From: Burkholderia humptydooensis
GTDB lineage: Bacteria > Pseudomonadota > Gammaproteobacteria > Burkholderiales > Burkholderiaceae
NCBI RefSeq assembly: GCF_001513745.1
Contig: NZ_CP013380.1
Location: 3,782,001-3,846,000, forward strand
DNA length: 64,000 nucleotides
Direction of reading: 5' to 3'
How positions within the stretch are numbered: the stretch's first letter is position 1; the number at the start of each line of letters is the position of its first letter. Positions 1-10,022 of the stretch are shown piece by piece. Position numbers and translations under genes: made by a program. Under the pieces are notes generated by a model. It was not told the DNA's origin, did not search any database, and worked only from the letters and a program-made list of their open reading frames with translations.

Positions 1-1
1 C

Positions 2-883
2 GACATGCTTGTCGCGGGCTCGGTCGACGTGATCGTCGCGGGCGGCATGGAAAGCATGACGAACGCGCCGTACCTGCTGCCGAAGGCGCGCGCGGGCATG
101 CGCATGGGCCACGGCCAGGTGCTCGACCACATGTTCCTCGACGGCCTGGAGGACGCCTACGACAAGGGCCGCCTGATGGGCACGTTCGCCGAGGAATGCG
201 CGGGCGAATACGCGTTCACGCGGGAGGCGCAGGACGCGTTCGCGATCGAATCGCTCGCGCGCGCGAAGCGGGCGAACGAGGACGGCTCGTTCGCGTGGGA
301 AATCGCGCCCGTGACGGTGGCCGGCAAGAAGGGCGACACGGTGATCGCGCGCGACGAGCAGCCGTTCAAGGCGAACCCCGAGAAGATCCCGACGCTCAAG
401 CCCGCATTCAGCAAGACGGGCACCGTGACCGCCGCGAATTCGTCGTCGATCTCCGACGGCGCGGCCGCGCTCGTGATGATGCGCGCGTCGACGGCGAACC
501 GGCTCGGGCTCGCGCCCCTCGCGCGCGTCGTCGGCCATTCGACGTTCGCGCAAGCGCCGTCGAAGTTCACGACGGCGCCCGTCGGCGCGATCCGGCGCCT
601 GTTCGACAGGAACGGCTGGCGCGCGGCCGAGGTCGATCTGTACGAGATCAACGAGGCGTTCGCCGTCGTCACGATGGCGGCGATGAAGGAGCACGACCTG
701 CCGCACGACAAGGTCAACGTGAACGGCGGCGCGTGCGCGCTCGGCCATCCGATCGGCGCGTCGGGCGCCCGCATCCTCGTCACGCTGATCGGCGCGCTGC
801 GCGCGCGCGGCGGCAAGCGCGGCGTCGCGAGCCTGTGCATCGGCGGCGGCGAGGCGACCGCGATGGGCATCGAACTGATCTGA
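2..883 (+). CDS. Acetyl-CoA acetyltransferase (thiolase), 5' partial
   Basis: C-terminal 293 residues of a type II thiolase that condenses or cleaves acyl-CoA with CoA (acetoacetyl-CoA or beta-ketoacyl-CoA). The frame is open to the left edge and begins mid-protein at the conserved block MLVAGSVDVIVAGGMESM, so roughly the first 100 residues, including the acylated cysteine, lie outside the window. Visible family marks are NEAFAVV, the catalytic histidine in GHPIGASG, and the C-terminal cysteine loop CIGGGEATAMGIE. The next gene, an SDR, starts 32 nt downstream on the same strand. Whether it is biosynthetic (phbA-like) or degradative cannot be told from this part. Confidence 0.93.
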   Translation, partial: DMLVAGSVDVIVAGGMESMTNAPYLLPKARAGMRMGHGQVLDHMFLDGLEDAYDKGRLMGTFAEECAGEYAFTREAQDAFAIESLARAKRANEDGSFAWEIAPVTVAGKKGDTVIARDEQPFKANPEKIPTLKPAFSKTGTVTAANSSSISDGAAALVMMRASTANRLGLAPLARVVGHSTFAQAPSKFTTAPVGAIRRLFDRNGWRAAEVDLYEINEAFAVVTMAAMKEHDLPHDKVNVNGGACALGHPIGASGARILVTLIGALRARGGKRGVASLCIGGGEATAMGIELI

Positions 884-915
884 CCTCCGCCACGCACCCG
901 AACAGGAGTCCTTCG

Positions 916-1593
<678 letters not shown>

Positions 1594-1625
1594 GCCGGCC
1601 GCGCCGCCTCGTTCCTCGAATCACG

Positions 1626-2078
1626 ATGCAAGCCGCGACGAACGTCTCCGGGCGCCCGCTCGATTGCCCGTGCGGCGGCGCCGCGCCCGGCGCGAATGCG
1701 AATGCGCGCGCGCCGCGCTACGCGGATTGCTGCGCACGCCTGATCGACGGGCACGCCACCGCCGCGACGGCGCTCGAGCTGATGCGCTCGCGCTATAGCG
1801 CATACGTACTTGGCGCAACCGACTACCTGCGCGCGACCTGGGACGCGCGCACCTGCCCGCCCGATCTCGACGCCGATGCCGGCCGCGCCGACGCGCCGCG
1901 CTGGCTCGGCCTCGCGATCAAGCGCCATGTGCAGCTCGACGATACGCACGCCGAAGTGGAATTCGTCGCGCGCTACAAAATCGGCGGCCGCGCGCACCGG
2001 ATGCACGAAACGAGCCGGTTCACGCGCGACGCGCAAGGCGCGTGGCGTTACGTCGACGGCGATGTAAGCGAGCGCTGA
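1626..2078 (+). CDS. YchJ-family (UPF0225) protein with SEC-C-type cysteines
   Basis: A 150-residue protein matching the YchJ/UPF0225 family. A Cys-Pro-Cys-Gly motif at residues 14-17 and a paired Cys-Cys about 20 residues later form the zinc-binding SEC-C-like knuckle, followed by LMRSRYSAYVLG and a compact alpha+beta domain (NTF2-like fold in this family). A GTG at 1590 would add 12 residues and overlap the SDR stop, but the ATG at 1626 puts the cysteine motif at its usual distance from the N-terminus. The biological role of the family is unknown. Confidence 0.85.
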   Translation: MQAATNVSGRPLDCPCGGAAPGANANARAPRYADCCARLIDGHATAATALELMRSRYSAYVLGATDYLRATWDARTCPPDLDADAGRADAPRWLGLAIKRHVQLDDTHAEVEFVARYKIGGRAHRMHETSRFTRDAQGAWRYVDGDVSER

Positions 2079-2216
2079 GTCCATCGCATCGCTTCGCAGT
2101 TCTGCGGATTCGGCGACACATTTCGGCATGGCCGGGTAATTACGGCGTTGCACAACCGAAATTTGTCAGGCTAGGATGGCCCACGTTTGGCGCAACTCGC
2201 GTGGGTGGGCTCAGGC

Positions 2217-3488
2217 ATGGCATTCGGCAAGGTGATGACGGGATGGATCGCGGCATGCGTGCTGTCGGCCGCTCAGGCCGGCACGCTTGCGTCCGACGTT
2301 CCGTCCGCGTCTGCCGCCGCGCCGCGCGCATCCGGCGCGCTCGCGAACGCCGAGCGCTTCGACTACGGCGATTCGGGCCTGCCGCCCGTCGCCGCGAATC
2401 TCAACGAAACGATCATCCGCATTCCGGTCGACGCGGCCGGCACGATCACGCTCGAGGCGACGGTGTTCAAGCCGGACGGCCCCGGCCCGTTCCCGCTCGT
2501 CGTCTTCAACCACGGCAAGAATCCCGGCGACCTGCGCGCGCAGCCGCGCAGCCGGCCGCTGTCGTTCGCGCGCGAGTTCGTGCGGCGCGGCTACGCGGTC
2601 GTCGCGCCGAACCGCGAAGGCTTCGCGGGCTCGGGCGGCGCGTACGTCCAGGAAGGCTGCGACGTCGAGCGCAACGGCGTCGCGCAGGCGCGCGACGTCG
2701 CCGCGACGCTCGGCTACATGTCGAAGCTGCCTTATGTCGACGCGAAGCACGTCGTGGTCGCGGGCACGTCGCACGGCGGGCTCGTGTCGCTCGCATACGG
2801 CACCGAGGCCGCGCGCGGCGTGCGCGGGATCATCAACTTCTCGGGCGGGCTGCGCCAGGATCTCTGCGAAGGCTGGCAGAAGAACCTCGTCAACGCGTTC
2901 GACACGTACGGCTCGCGCACGCACGTGCCCTCGCTGTGGCTGTACGGCGACAACGATTCGGTGTGGTCGCCCGCGCTCGTCGCGCAACTGCGCGACGCGT
3001 ACATGTCGCACGGCGCAAGCACGCTCTTCGTCGATTTCGGCCGATACAAGGACGACGCGCACCGGATCATCGTCGATCGCGACGGCGTGCCGATCTGGTG
3101 GCCGCCCGTCGCGTCGTTCCTCGCGCAGTTGAGCCTGCCGACGTCGGTGCGCTACGCGGTCGCGAATCCGCACGAGCCGAAGGCGAGCGGCTATGCGGCG
3201 ATCGAATCGGTCGAAGCGGTGCCCTTCATCGACGACGCCGGCCGCGCCGCGTATCGCCGCTTCCTCGCGCAGCATCCGAGCCGCGCGTTCGCGGTGTCGA
3301 GCGAAGGCGCATGGTCGTGGGCCGAAGGCGGCGACGATCCGATGGCGCTCGCGCTCGAAGGCTGCCGCAAGCAGGGCGCGGGGGCATGCCAGTTGTACGC
3401 GGTCGACGAGCGCGTCGTGTGGCGCGACGCGGGCACGCAAACGGCCGACGAATCGACGAGCGCGGCGCGCGCGCTCGCGAGCCGCTGA
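2217..3488 (+). CDS. Secreted alpha/beta hydrolase (dienelactone hydrolase-like)
   Basis: A 423-residue predicted periplasmic hydrolase. The ATG at 2217 begins a good Sec signal (MAFGKVMTGWIAACVLSAAQA), whereas an in-frame TTG at 2187 would only lengthen it. The oxyanion region FNHGKNPGD, the nucleophile elbow GTSHGG (Ser185), the acid in LYGDNDSVWS and the histidine in DDAHRI are visible in order. The C-terminal ~140 residues form an extra domain rich in Trp and Cys. The substrate is unknown; ester or peptide hydrolysis is an inference from the fold. It is a single gene with its own upstream gap. Confidence 0.8.
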   Translation: MAFGKVMTGWIAACVLSAAQAGTLASDVPSASAAAPRASGALANAERFDYGDSGLPPVAANLNETIIRIPVDAAGTITLEATVFKPDGPGPFPLVVFNHGKNPGDLRAQPRSRPLSFAREFVRRGYAVVAPNREGFAGSGGAYVQEGCDVERNGVAQARDVAATLGYMSKLPYVDAKHVVVAGTSHGGLVSLAYGTEAARGVRGIINFSGGLRQDLCEGWQKNLVNAFDTYGSRTHVPSLWLYGDNDSVWSPALVAQLRDAYMSHGASTLFVDFGRYKDDAHRIIVDRDGVPIWWPPVASFLAQLSLPTSVRYAVANPHEPKASGYAAIESVEAVPFIDDAGRAAYRRFLAQHPSRAFAVSSEGAWSWAEGGDDPMALALEGCRKQGAGACQLYAVDERVVWRDAGTQTADESTSAARALASR

Positions 3489-3890
3489 CCGGCCGCGCCT
3501 GACGATACCGGCCGTCCGGTCGACGGCGACGCGCCGCGCGGCCCTTCCCCGCCGTTTTCTCCAGGTTCTTTCTTCACATCGACGCGACATCGCGCATCGC
3601 ACGCGCCCTCTTTTCGAGTCGTCAGACGTTTTTCGGCCGCCGCTCGCACGGTTTCCGGCCGACAGGTAGCGACTCTTTGCCGTCGCCTTCTCCCGCGTAT
3701 TCGGATGATCTGCCCCGAACCGTCGCGAGACGCCGCGAAATGCGCCGAACTCCGCGTCCGGCAAGGCTCCGGCGTTTTGTAACGAGTACTGCAGCCGAGC
3801 GCAAAACACGCTAATCTCAGCGCCGGTTTTCGATTTGCACACGCGTTTTCTTCGCCATCCGATCGCACGCGTTCTCGCTGTCGATCCCGC
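3489..3890. other. 402-nt gap upstream of the biotin operon
   Basis: No plausible gene. A short GC inverted repeat (arms ACCGG 3507-3511 and CCGGT 3516-3520) just after the hydrolase stop may help termination. The rest must carry the bioA promoter, but no convincing -35/-10 pair or known biotin-repressor operator could be picked out by eye. Confidence 0.4.
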
Positions 3891-5291
3891 ATGAACGAGC
3901 GGCGCTTCGCGCGCCCTCGACACGTTCTGGTCCCGGAGCAGTCCTTGAGCACACACGCAACCGACGACTGGGTCGCGCGCAGCCTGCGCGCGGTCTGGCA
4001 TCCCTGCACGCAGATGAAGCACCACGAGCGGCTGCCGCTCATTCCCGTCGCGCGCGGCGAACGCGCGTGGCTGTTCGATCGCGCGGGCAACCGCTATCTC
4101 GACGCGATCAGCTCGTGGTGGGTGAACCTGTTCGGCCACGCGAACCCGCGCATCAACGCGGCGCTGAAGCAGCAGCTCGACACGCTCGAGCACGCGATGC
4201 TCGCCGGCTGCACGCACGAAAGCGCGATCGAGCTCGCCGAGCGGCTCGCCGCGCGCACGCAGCACACGCTCGGCCATGCGTTCTTCGCGTCGGACGGTGC
4301 ATCGGCCGTCGAGATCGCGCTGAAGATGAGCTTCCACACGTGGCGCAATCGCGGCCGCGGCGACAAGCGCGAATTCGTCTGCATCGCGAACGGTTATCAC
4401 GGCGAGACGATCGGCGCGCTCGGCGTCACCGACGTCGCGCTGTTCAAGGACGCATACGATCCGCTGATTCGCACGGCGCACGTCGTCGCATCGCCGGACG
4501 CGCGCGGCGCGCGCGACGGCGAAACGGCGGCCGACGTCGCCGCGCGCGCGCTCGGCGACGTGAAGCGCCTGTTCGCCGAGCGCGGCGAGAAGATCGCCGC
4601 GCTGATCGTCGAGCCGCTCGTGCAATGCGCGGCGGGCTTCGCGATGCACGATCCGTCATACGTGCGCGGCCTGCGCGCGCTGTGCGACGCGCACGACGTG
4701 CATCTGATCGCCGACGAGATCGCGGTGGGTTGCGGGCGCACCGGCACGTTCTTCGGGTGCGAGCAGGCGAGCGTGTGGCCCGATTTCCTGTGCCTGTCGA
4801 AGGGCATCAGCGGCGGCTATCTGCCGCTGTCGCTCGTGCTGTCGCGCGACGCGATCTTCGACGCGTTCTACGACGACGACGTGACGCGCGGCTTCCTGCA
4901 TTCGCATTCGTACACGGGCAATCCGCTCGCGTGCCGCGCGGCCGTCGCGACGCTCGATCTGTTCGACGAAGACGATGTGCTTGCCGAAAACGCGCGCAAG
5001 GCCGCGCTGATGCGCGACGCGCTCGCGCCGCTCGCGTCGCATCCGCAGGTACGCCACCTGCGCGAGCGCGGCACGATCTTCGCGTTCGACGTCGCGCTCG
5101 AAGGCGATGCGGCGCAGACGTTCCCGCGCCGCTTCTTCGGGCACGCGCTCGCGCGCGAGACGCTGCTGCGCCCGATCGGCACGACGGTCTATCTGATGCC
5201 GCCTTACATCCTCGACGACGGCGAGATCGAATGGCTCGCCTCGCGCACGCGCGCGACGCTCGACGCCACGCTTTCGGAGGCTCACGCATGA
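3891..5291 (+). CDS. bioA: Adenosylmethionine-8-amino-7-oxononanoate aminotransferase
   Basis: PLP enzyme of biotin synthesis that transfers the amino group of S-adenosylmethionine to KAPA to give DAPA. Seen: [42 protein letters not shown] and the PLP lysine in [14 protein letters not shown] (about residue 304). It is first of four biotin genes, its TGA overlapping the bioF ATG (ATGA). The start is uncertain: ATG 3891 has little ribosome site, while TTG 3945 (peptide [13 protein letters not shown]) has a CGGAG six bases upstream and may be the true start, giving a protein 18 residues shorter. Confidence 0.96.
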   Translation: MNERRFARPRHVLVPEQSLSTHATDDWVARSLRAVWHPCTQMKHHERLPLIPVARGERAWLFDRAGNRYLDAISSWWVNLFGHANPRINAALKQQLDTLEHAMLAGCTHESAIELAERLAARTQHTLGHAFFASDGASAVEIALKMSFHTWRNRGRGDKREFVCIANGYHGETIGALGVTDVALFKDAYDPLIRTAHVVASPDARGARDGETAADVAARALGDVKRLFAERGEKIAALIVEPLVQCAAGFAMHDPSYVRGLRALCDAHDVHLIADEIAVGCGRTGTFFGCEQASVWPDFLCLSKGISGGYLPLSLVLSRDAIFDAFYDDDVTRGFLHSHSYTGNPLACRAAVATLDLFDEDDVLAENARKAALMRDALAPLASHPQVRHLRERGTIFAFDVALEGDAAQTFPRRFFGHALARETLLRPIGTTVYLMPPYILDDGEIEWLASRTRATLDATLSEAHA

Positions 5292-6472
5292 ATCTGCTCG
5301 CCACGCTCGAACGCGGCCTCGCCGACATCGACGCGCAAGGGCTGCGCCGCCGCCGCCGCATCGCGGACACCGCGTGCGGCGCGCACATGAGCGTCGACGG
5401 CCGCGAGATCGTCGGCTTCGCGAGCAACGACTATCTCGGGCTCGCCGCGCATCCGCGCCTCGTCGAAGCGTTCGCCGAAGGCGCGCGCCGCTACGGCTCG
5501 GGCAGCGGCGGCTCGCATCTGCTCGGCGGCCACTCGCGCGCGCACGCGGCGCTCGAGGACGAGCTCGCCGCGTTCTCGGGCGGCTTCTCCGATGCGCCGC
5601 GCGCGCTCTACTTCAGCACCGGCTACATGGCGAACCTCGCCGCGCTCACCGCGCTCGCGGGCCGCGGCGCGACGATCTTCTCCGACGCGCTCAATCATGC
5701 GTCGCTGATCGACGGCGCGCGGCTGTCGCGCGCGAACGTGCAGGTCTATCCGCACGGCGACGCCGACGCGCTCGAGATGCTCCTGCGCGCCTGCGACGCG
5801 CCGGCGAAGCTGATCGTCTCCGACACCGTGTTCAGCATGGGCGGCGACGTCGCGCCGCTCGCGCGCCTCGTCGCGCTCGCCGAGGCGCATGGCGCATGGC
5901 TCGTCGTCGACGACGCGCACGGCTTCGGCGTGCTCGGCCCGCAAGGCCGCGGCGCGCTCGCCGCGCAGGGGCTGCGCTCGCCGAACCTCGTCTGCGTCGG
6001 CACGCTCGGCAAGGCGGCGGGCGTCGCGGGCGCGTTCGTCGTCGCGCACGAGACCGTGATCGAATGGCTCGTGCAGCGCGCGCGCAGCTACATCTTCACG
6101 ACGGCCGCGCCGCCGTCCGTCGCGTGCGCGGTGTCCGCGAGCCTCGCGATCATCGCGGGCGACGAAGGCGACGCGCGCCGCGCGCATCTCGGCGCGCTGA
6201 TCGAGCGCACGCGCGCGATCCTGCGCGCGACGCCCTGGCGGCCGGTCGATTCGCACACGGCCGTGCAGCCGCTCGTGATCGGCAGCAACGAAGCGACGCT
6301 CGCCGCGATGGCCGCGCTCGACGCGCAGGGCCTGTGGGTGCCCGCGATCCGGCCGCCGACGGTGCCGGCCGGCACGTCGCGGCTGCGGATCTCGCTGTCG
6401 GCCGCGCATTCGTTCGACGATCTCGCGCGCCTCGAAGCGGCGCTCGTCACACGGGTCGAGGCCGCCGCATGA
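5288..6472 (+). CDS. bioF: 8-amino-7-oxononanoate synthase
   Basis: PLP-dependent synthase that condenses pimeloyl-thioester with alanine to give KAPA, the step before BioA. 394 residues, normal for the family. Visible: [15 protein letters not shown] near the N-terminus, [13 protein letters not shown], the PLP-contacting [12 protein letters not shown], and the Schiff-base lysine in [13 protein letters not shown] (about residue 242). Translationally coupled at both ends: its ATG overlaps the bioA stop and its TGA overlaps the bioD ATG. Confidence 0.96.
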   Translation: MNLLATLERGLADIDAQGLRRRRRIADTACGAHMSVDGREIVGFASNDYLGLAAHPRLVEAFAEGARRYGSGSGGSHLLGGHSRAHAALEDELAAFSGGFSDAPRALYFSTGYMANLAALTALAGRGATIFSDALNHASLIDGARLSRANVQVYPHGDADALEMLLRACDAPAKLIVSDTVFSMGGDVAPLARLVALAEAHGAWLVVDDAHGFGVLGPQGRGALAAQGLRSPNLVCVGTLGKAAGVAGAFVVAHETVIEWLVQRARSYIFTTAAPPSVACAVSASLAIIAGDEGDARRAHLGALIERTRAILRATPWRPVDSHTAVQPLVIGSNEATLAAMAALDAQGLWVPAIRPPTVPAGTSRLRISLSAAHSFDDLARLEAALVTRVEAAA

Positions 6473-7191
6473 GTGCGCCGCTTTCGCTGTTCGTGACGGG
6501 CACCGATACCGGGATCGGCAAGACCCTGGTGTCGGCCGCGCTGCTGCGCGGCTTCGCGCGCGCTGGGCTGCGCGCGGCCGCGATGAAGCCGGTCGCCGCG
6601 GGCGCGTACGAGCGCGACGGCGTGCGGCGCAACGAAGACGCCGACCAGCTCGACGCGGCCGCGAACGTCGCGCTGCCCCCGGAAATCCGCACACCGTTCC
6701 TGCTGGAGGCGGCCGCCGCGCCGCACATCGCCGCCGCGCGCGAAGGCGTGACGCTCGACATCGGCATGATCGTCGGCGCGCATCGCCGCGCGTGCGAGAG
6801 GGTGGACGTTGTCGTCGTCGAAGGCGTCGGCGGCTTTCGCGTGCCGCTCACCGACGCGCGCGACACCGCCGATCTGGCGGTCGCGCTCGGCCTGCCGGTG
6901 GTGCTCGTCGTCGGCGTGCGGCTCGGCTGCATCAGCCACGCGCTCCTCACCGCCGACGCGATCGCCGCGCGCGGCCTCGCGATCGCCGGCTGGGTCGCGA
7001 ACCGCGTCGATCCGGCGATGAACTTCGCCGACGACAACGTCGGCACGCTGCGCGCATGGCTCGAACGCGAGCACCGCGCGCCGCTTCTCGGCGACATCGC
7101 GCACATGAGCCCGCCGTCGCCCGACGCGGCGTCGAAGGCGCTCGACGTGAACCGCTTGCTGCATGCGCTGCGCGCGGCCGCGCCGCACTGA
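6469..7191 (+). CDS. bioD: Dethiobiotin synthetase
   Basis: ATP-dependent carboxylation of DAPA to dethiobiotin. 240 residues. The P-loop GTDTGIGKT (residues 10-18), MKPVAAG, and the magnesium/nucleotide motif [12 protein letters not shown] are all present, followed by the guanine/adenine-recognition region (WVANRVD). It overlaps bioF by the ATGA motif and is followed after 58 nt by bioB. Confidence 0.96.
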   Translation: MSAPLSLFVTGTDTGIGKTLVSAALLRGFARAGLRAAAMKPVAAGAYERDGVRRNEDADQLDAAANVALPPEIRTPFLLEAAAAPHIAAAREGVTLDIGMIVGAHRRACERVDVVVVEGVGGFRVPLTDARDTADLAVALGLPVVLVVGVRLGCISHALLTADAIAARGLAIAGWVANRVDPAMNFADDNVGTLRAWLEREHRAPLLGDIAHMSPPSPDAASKALDVNRLLHALRAAAPH

Positions 7192-7249
7192 CGTTTCGCC
7201 CGCTCATCGCCGATTTTTCGAATCGATCCCTGACCGAAGGATGACCGAC

Positions 7250-8260
7250 ATGACTCAAGCTCAAACCGCTCCCGCGACGACCGAAACGCCGGTGGCCGCG
7301 CCCGCCGCGCCGCGCTGGCGCGTCGCCGACGTGATCGCGCTCTACGAGCTGCCGTTCAACGATCTGCTGTTCCGCGCGCAGCAGGCGCACCGCGAGCACT
7401 TCGATGCGAATGCGATCCAGCTCTCGACGCTGCTGTCGATCAAGACGGGCGGCTGCGAGGAAGACTGCGGCTACTGCTCGCAATCCGCACACCACGAAAC
7501 CGGCCTGAAGGCGGAGAAGCTGATGGAAGTGGACGCCGTGCTCGCCGCCGCGCGCACCGCGAAGGAAAACGGCGCGACGCGCTTCTGCATGGGCGCCGCG
7601 TGGCGCAATCCGAAGGATCGGCACATCGAACCGATCAAGGACATGATCCGCGGCGTGAAGGAGATGGGCCTCGAGACGTGCGTGACGCTCGGCATGCTCG
7701 AAGCGCACCAGGCGAAGGCGCTTGCCGAAGCGGGCCTCGACTACTACAACCACAACCTCGACACGTCGCCCGAGTTCTACGGGCAGATCATCTCGACGCG
7801 CACGTACCAGGATCGCCTCGACACGCTCGAGCGCGTGCGCGACGCGGGCATCAACGTGTGCTGCGGCGGGATCATCGGGATGGGCGAATCGCGCCGCGAG
7901 CGCGCGGGCCTCATCGCGCAGCTCGCGAACATGGACCCGTATCCGGAATCGGTGCCGATCAACAATCTCGTCGCGATCGAGGGCACGCCGCTCGAGAATG
8001 CGCAGGCGCTCGATCCGTTCGAGTTCGTGCGCACGATCGCGGTCGCGCGCATCACGATGCCGAAGGCGATGGTGCGGCTGTCGGCGGGCCGCGAGCAGCT
8101 CGACGATTCGATGCAGGCGCTGTGCTTCCTCGCCGGCGCGAATTCGATGTTCTACGGCGACGTGCTGCTGACGACCGGCAACCCGCGCGCCGAAGCGGAC
8201 CGCAAGCTGCTCGCGCGGCTCGGGATGTCGGCCGCCGAAGCGACGCAGTTGAGCGCCTGA
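7250..8260 (+). CDS. bioB: Biotin synthase (radical SAM)
   Basis: Inserts sulfur into dethiobiotin to form biotin. 336 residues. The radical-SAM cluster motif C-x3-C-x2-C is at residues 69-76 ([13 protein letters not shown]), with [19 protein letters not shown] and the [2Fe-2S]-cluster arginine region VRLSAGRE also present. The start is taken at ATG 7250, nine bases after AAGGA; an in-frame ATG at 7241 sits directly on the ribosome site. An Ala/Pro-rich N-terminal extension of about 25 residues precedes the core, as usual in Burkholderia. Last gene of bioADFB, with a hairpin downstream. Confidence 0.96.
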   Translation: MTQAQTAPATTETPVAAPAAPRWRVADVIALYELPFNDLLFRAQQAHREHFDANAIQLSTLLSIKTGGCEEDCGYCSQSAHHETGLKAEKLMEVDAVLAAARTAKENGATRFCMGAAWRNPKDRHIEPIKDMIRGVKEMGLETCVTLGMLEAHQAKALAEAGLDYYNHNLDTSPEFYGQIISTRTYQDRLDTLERVRDAGINVCCGGIIGMGESRRERAGLIAQLANMDPYPESVPINNLVAIEGTPLENAQALDPFEFVRTIAVARITMPKAMVRLSAGREQLDDSMQALCFLAGANSMFYGDVLLTTGNPRAEADRKLLARLGMSAAEATQLSA

Positions 8261-8282
8261 ACGTCGGCCGCGGCCAGGCAAC

Positions 8283-8304
8283 AAGCCGGGCGAGGTCCCG
8301 GCTT
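8283..8304 (+). terminator. Hairpin terminator after bioB
   Basis: Perfect 8-bp stem AAGCCGGG / CCCGGCTT with a 6-nt loop, 23 nt after the bioB stop and between convergent bioB and cutC. No long T-run follows, so it may be weak or bidirectional. Confidence 0.55.
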
Positions 8305-8347
8305 CCTTCGTCGTGCACGGCGCACGACGCTGCGCGCGACCGACGTG

Positions 8348-9061
8348 CTACCCCCGCGCCGCCGCATCGAGCGCCGCGCGCGCCTTCGCGACGAGCCGCT
8401 CGTCGACCGGCGCGAGCACGTCGCCGCGCTCGCGCACGCCCGAGCCGAAGTGCACGGCCCGCACGCCCGTGGCGCGCACGAAATCGCCGAGCGCATCGAC
8501 GGTGAGCCCCGCGCCCGCGAGCACCGTGCACGTCGCGCCCTCGGCGCGCTGCACCATCCGCGCGACGACGTCGCGCGCATCGAGCACCGACGGATGCCCA
8601 CCCGAGGTCAGCACCGACGTGACGGACGGCACGCGCAACAACGTGTCGAGCGCGGCGTTCAGATCGCGCGCGACGTCGAACGCGCGATGGAACGTGAGGT
8701 CGCGCCCGTCGGCCGCATCGGCGATGCGCTGCAATGCGTCGAGATCGATGTCGCCGTGCGCGTCGAGCATTCCGAACACCACGCCGTTCGCGCCCGCCGC
8801 GACGGCCGCGCGCACGTCGCGCGCGATCGCCGCGAGCTCGCTCGCGTCATAGTGGAACGAGCGGCTGTGCGGCCGCACGATCACGTTCACGGGAATCGGC
8901 GCCGCGGCGATGACGGCTTCGATCACGCCGACGCTCGGCGTCAAGCCGCCTTCGCTGATCGCGGTCACGAGTTCGAGGCGGTCGGCGCCCGCGCGGGCGG
9001 CGGCTTTCGCATCGCCGATCGTCGTCGCGATGACTTCGAGAAGGATCGAGGAAGCTGGCAT
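8348..9061 (-). CDS. cutC: Copper homeostasis protein CutC family
   Basis: A 237-residue TIM-barrel protein of the CutC family. Seen: LLEVIATTIGDA at the N-terminus, AGADRLELV, GGLTPSVG, VNVIVRPHSRSFHY, GANGVVFGMLDAHGDID, LTFHRAFD and LTSGGHPS. The copper role comes from E. coli literature and is debated, so the biochemical function is uncertain. The ATG at 9061 gives the standard N-terminus; the frame is open for 56 more codons upstream but that part lacks family resemblance. Convergent with bioB. Confidence 0.93.
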   Translation of the reverse strand: MPASSILLEVIATTIGDAKAAARAGADRLELVTAISEGGLTPSVGVIEAVIAAAPIPVNVIVRPHSRSFHYDASELAAIARDVRAAVAAGANGVVFGMLDAHGDIDLDALQRIADAADGRDLTFHRAFDVARDLNAALDTLLRVPSVTSVLTSGGHPSVLDARDVVARMVQRAEGATCTVLAGAGLTVDALGDFVRATGVRAVHFGSGVRERGDVLAPVDERLVAKARAALDAAARG

Positions 9062-9267
9062 GCAAGCGCCCTGGGACGAGTTGAACCAGCCAGCATCGTA
9101 ACCGACGGCGCGAACGCGCGTGTAACGGCCGAGCGGGCGGAATGCGGCCGGGGCGGCGCGCCGCATCACGTCGCTTTGCCGGATTGCGCCGCGTTGCTTC
9201 GCCTTGCCCGGACCGGTTCGGCCTCGCACGCGAAGCGCAGCGTCTCACGCGCAAAACGAATCGCGCA

Positions 9268-10017
9268 TCAATCGAGATAGTCCGCATACTCCTTGCGCGC
9301 ATACGACTGCAGTTGCCGCCACGGCGGCGCCTTCGCGCGCGGCGCGGGCGTGAGCGTCAGCTTGCGCGATGCATGGCCGTCCGCGCTGCGGTATTCGACG
9401 ACGAGCGGCGCCTGCAGCGCGTCGCTCCACAAAATGCGATTGACGCCCTGCGCGCGCGGCGCGCCGACCGTCTGCTCATACCAGCGCGTGCCGGGCGCGG
9501 GCCCCGGCTTCGACTTCGCGGCGAGGCGTTTCAGTTGCGACGGCGGCGTGATGTAGAACGCGTTGTCCCACGAGCCGTCGAAGCCCGTCGTCTCGTACTC
9601 GGCGGGCGGCACCGCGACGACCGTGCGCTGCGCCGCATCGACGTATTCGACGCCGATCTTGCCGCCGTCGTTCGTCACGTGCCGCGCGGCCGCGTCGAAA
9701 TCGAAATGCTTGTGGCCCGCGTGCGCATGCGCATCGCCGGCTTCCGCGCGCTTCGCGCCGGCAGGCAGCACGCGCTCGATCCAGACGTGCCCATCCCGGC
9801 GCACCATCCGCTCCCGATACGTGACGGTGCGCGTCACGCCGTCCGCGCTCACCGTCATGCTCTCGTGCAGCAGCACCGCATCGAGCTCCGGGGCGGGGGC
9901 GGCGGCGCGCGCCGCGATCGCCGGCGCGGCGGCGAGCATGGCCGCCGCGCCGAACGCCGCGCACGCGCGCCGCGCGGCGACGCGTTGCATCGCGGACATC
10001 ATCAGCATTGCGGCCAT
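9268..10017 (-). CDS. His-rich periplasmic protein in the phosphatase operon
   Basis: A 249-residue exported protein of no family I recognise. The N-terminus is an Ala-rich Sec signal ending near AARAAAPAPE. Around residues 100-115 there is a His/Asp cluster (DAHAHAGHKHFDFD) that looks metal-binding. The middle holds EYETTGFDGSWDNAFYITPP and a Lys/Pro stretch. The start codon is 5 nt after the stop of the upstream alkaline phosphatase, so it is the third gene of that minus-strand operon. Given zinc-dependent neighbours, metal handling or phosphatase support is a reasonable guess, but only a guess. Confidence 0.75.
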   Translation of the reverse strand: MAAMLMMSAMQRVAARRACAAFGAAAMLAAAPAIAARAAAPAPELDAVLLHESMTVSADGVTRTVTYRERMVRRDGHVWIERVLPAGAKRAEAGDAHAHAGHKHFDFDAAARHVTNDGGKIGVEYVDAAQRTVVAVPPAEYETTGFDGSWDNAFYITPPSQLKRLAAKSKPGPAPGTRWYEQTVGAPRAQGVNRILWSDALQAPLVVEYRSADGHASRKLTLTPAPRAKAPPWRQLQSYARKEYADYLD

Positions 10018-10022
10018 TGCGC

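Noticed and set aside
2211-4649. A long minus-strand frame opposite the hydrolase and bioA
   Set aside because: Low-complexity Arg/Ala composition and antisense to two genes with clear family motifs.
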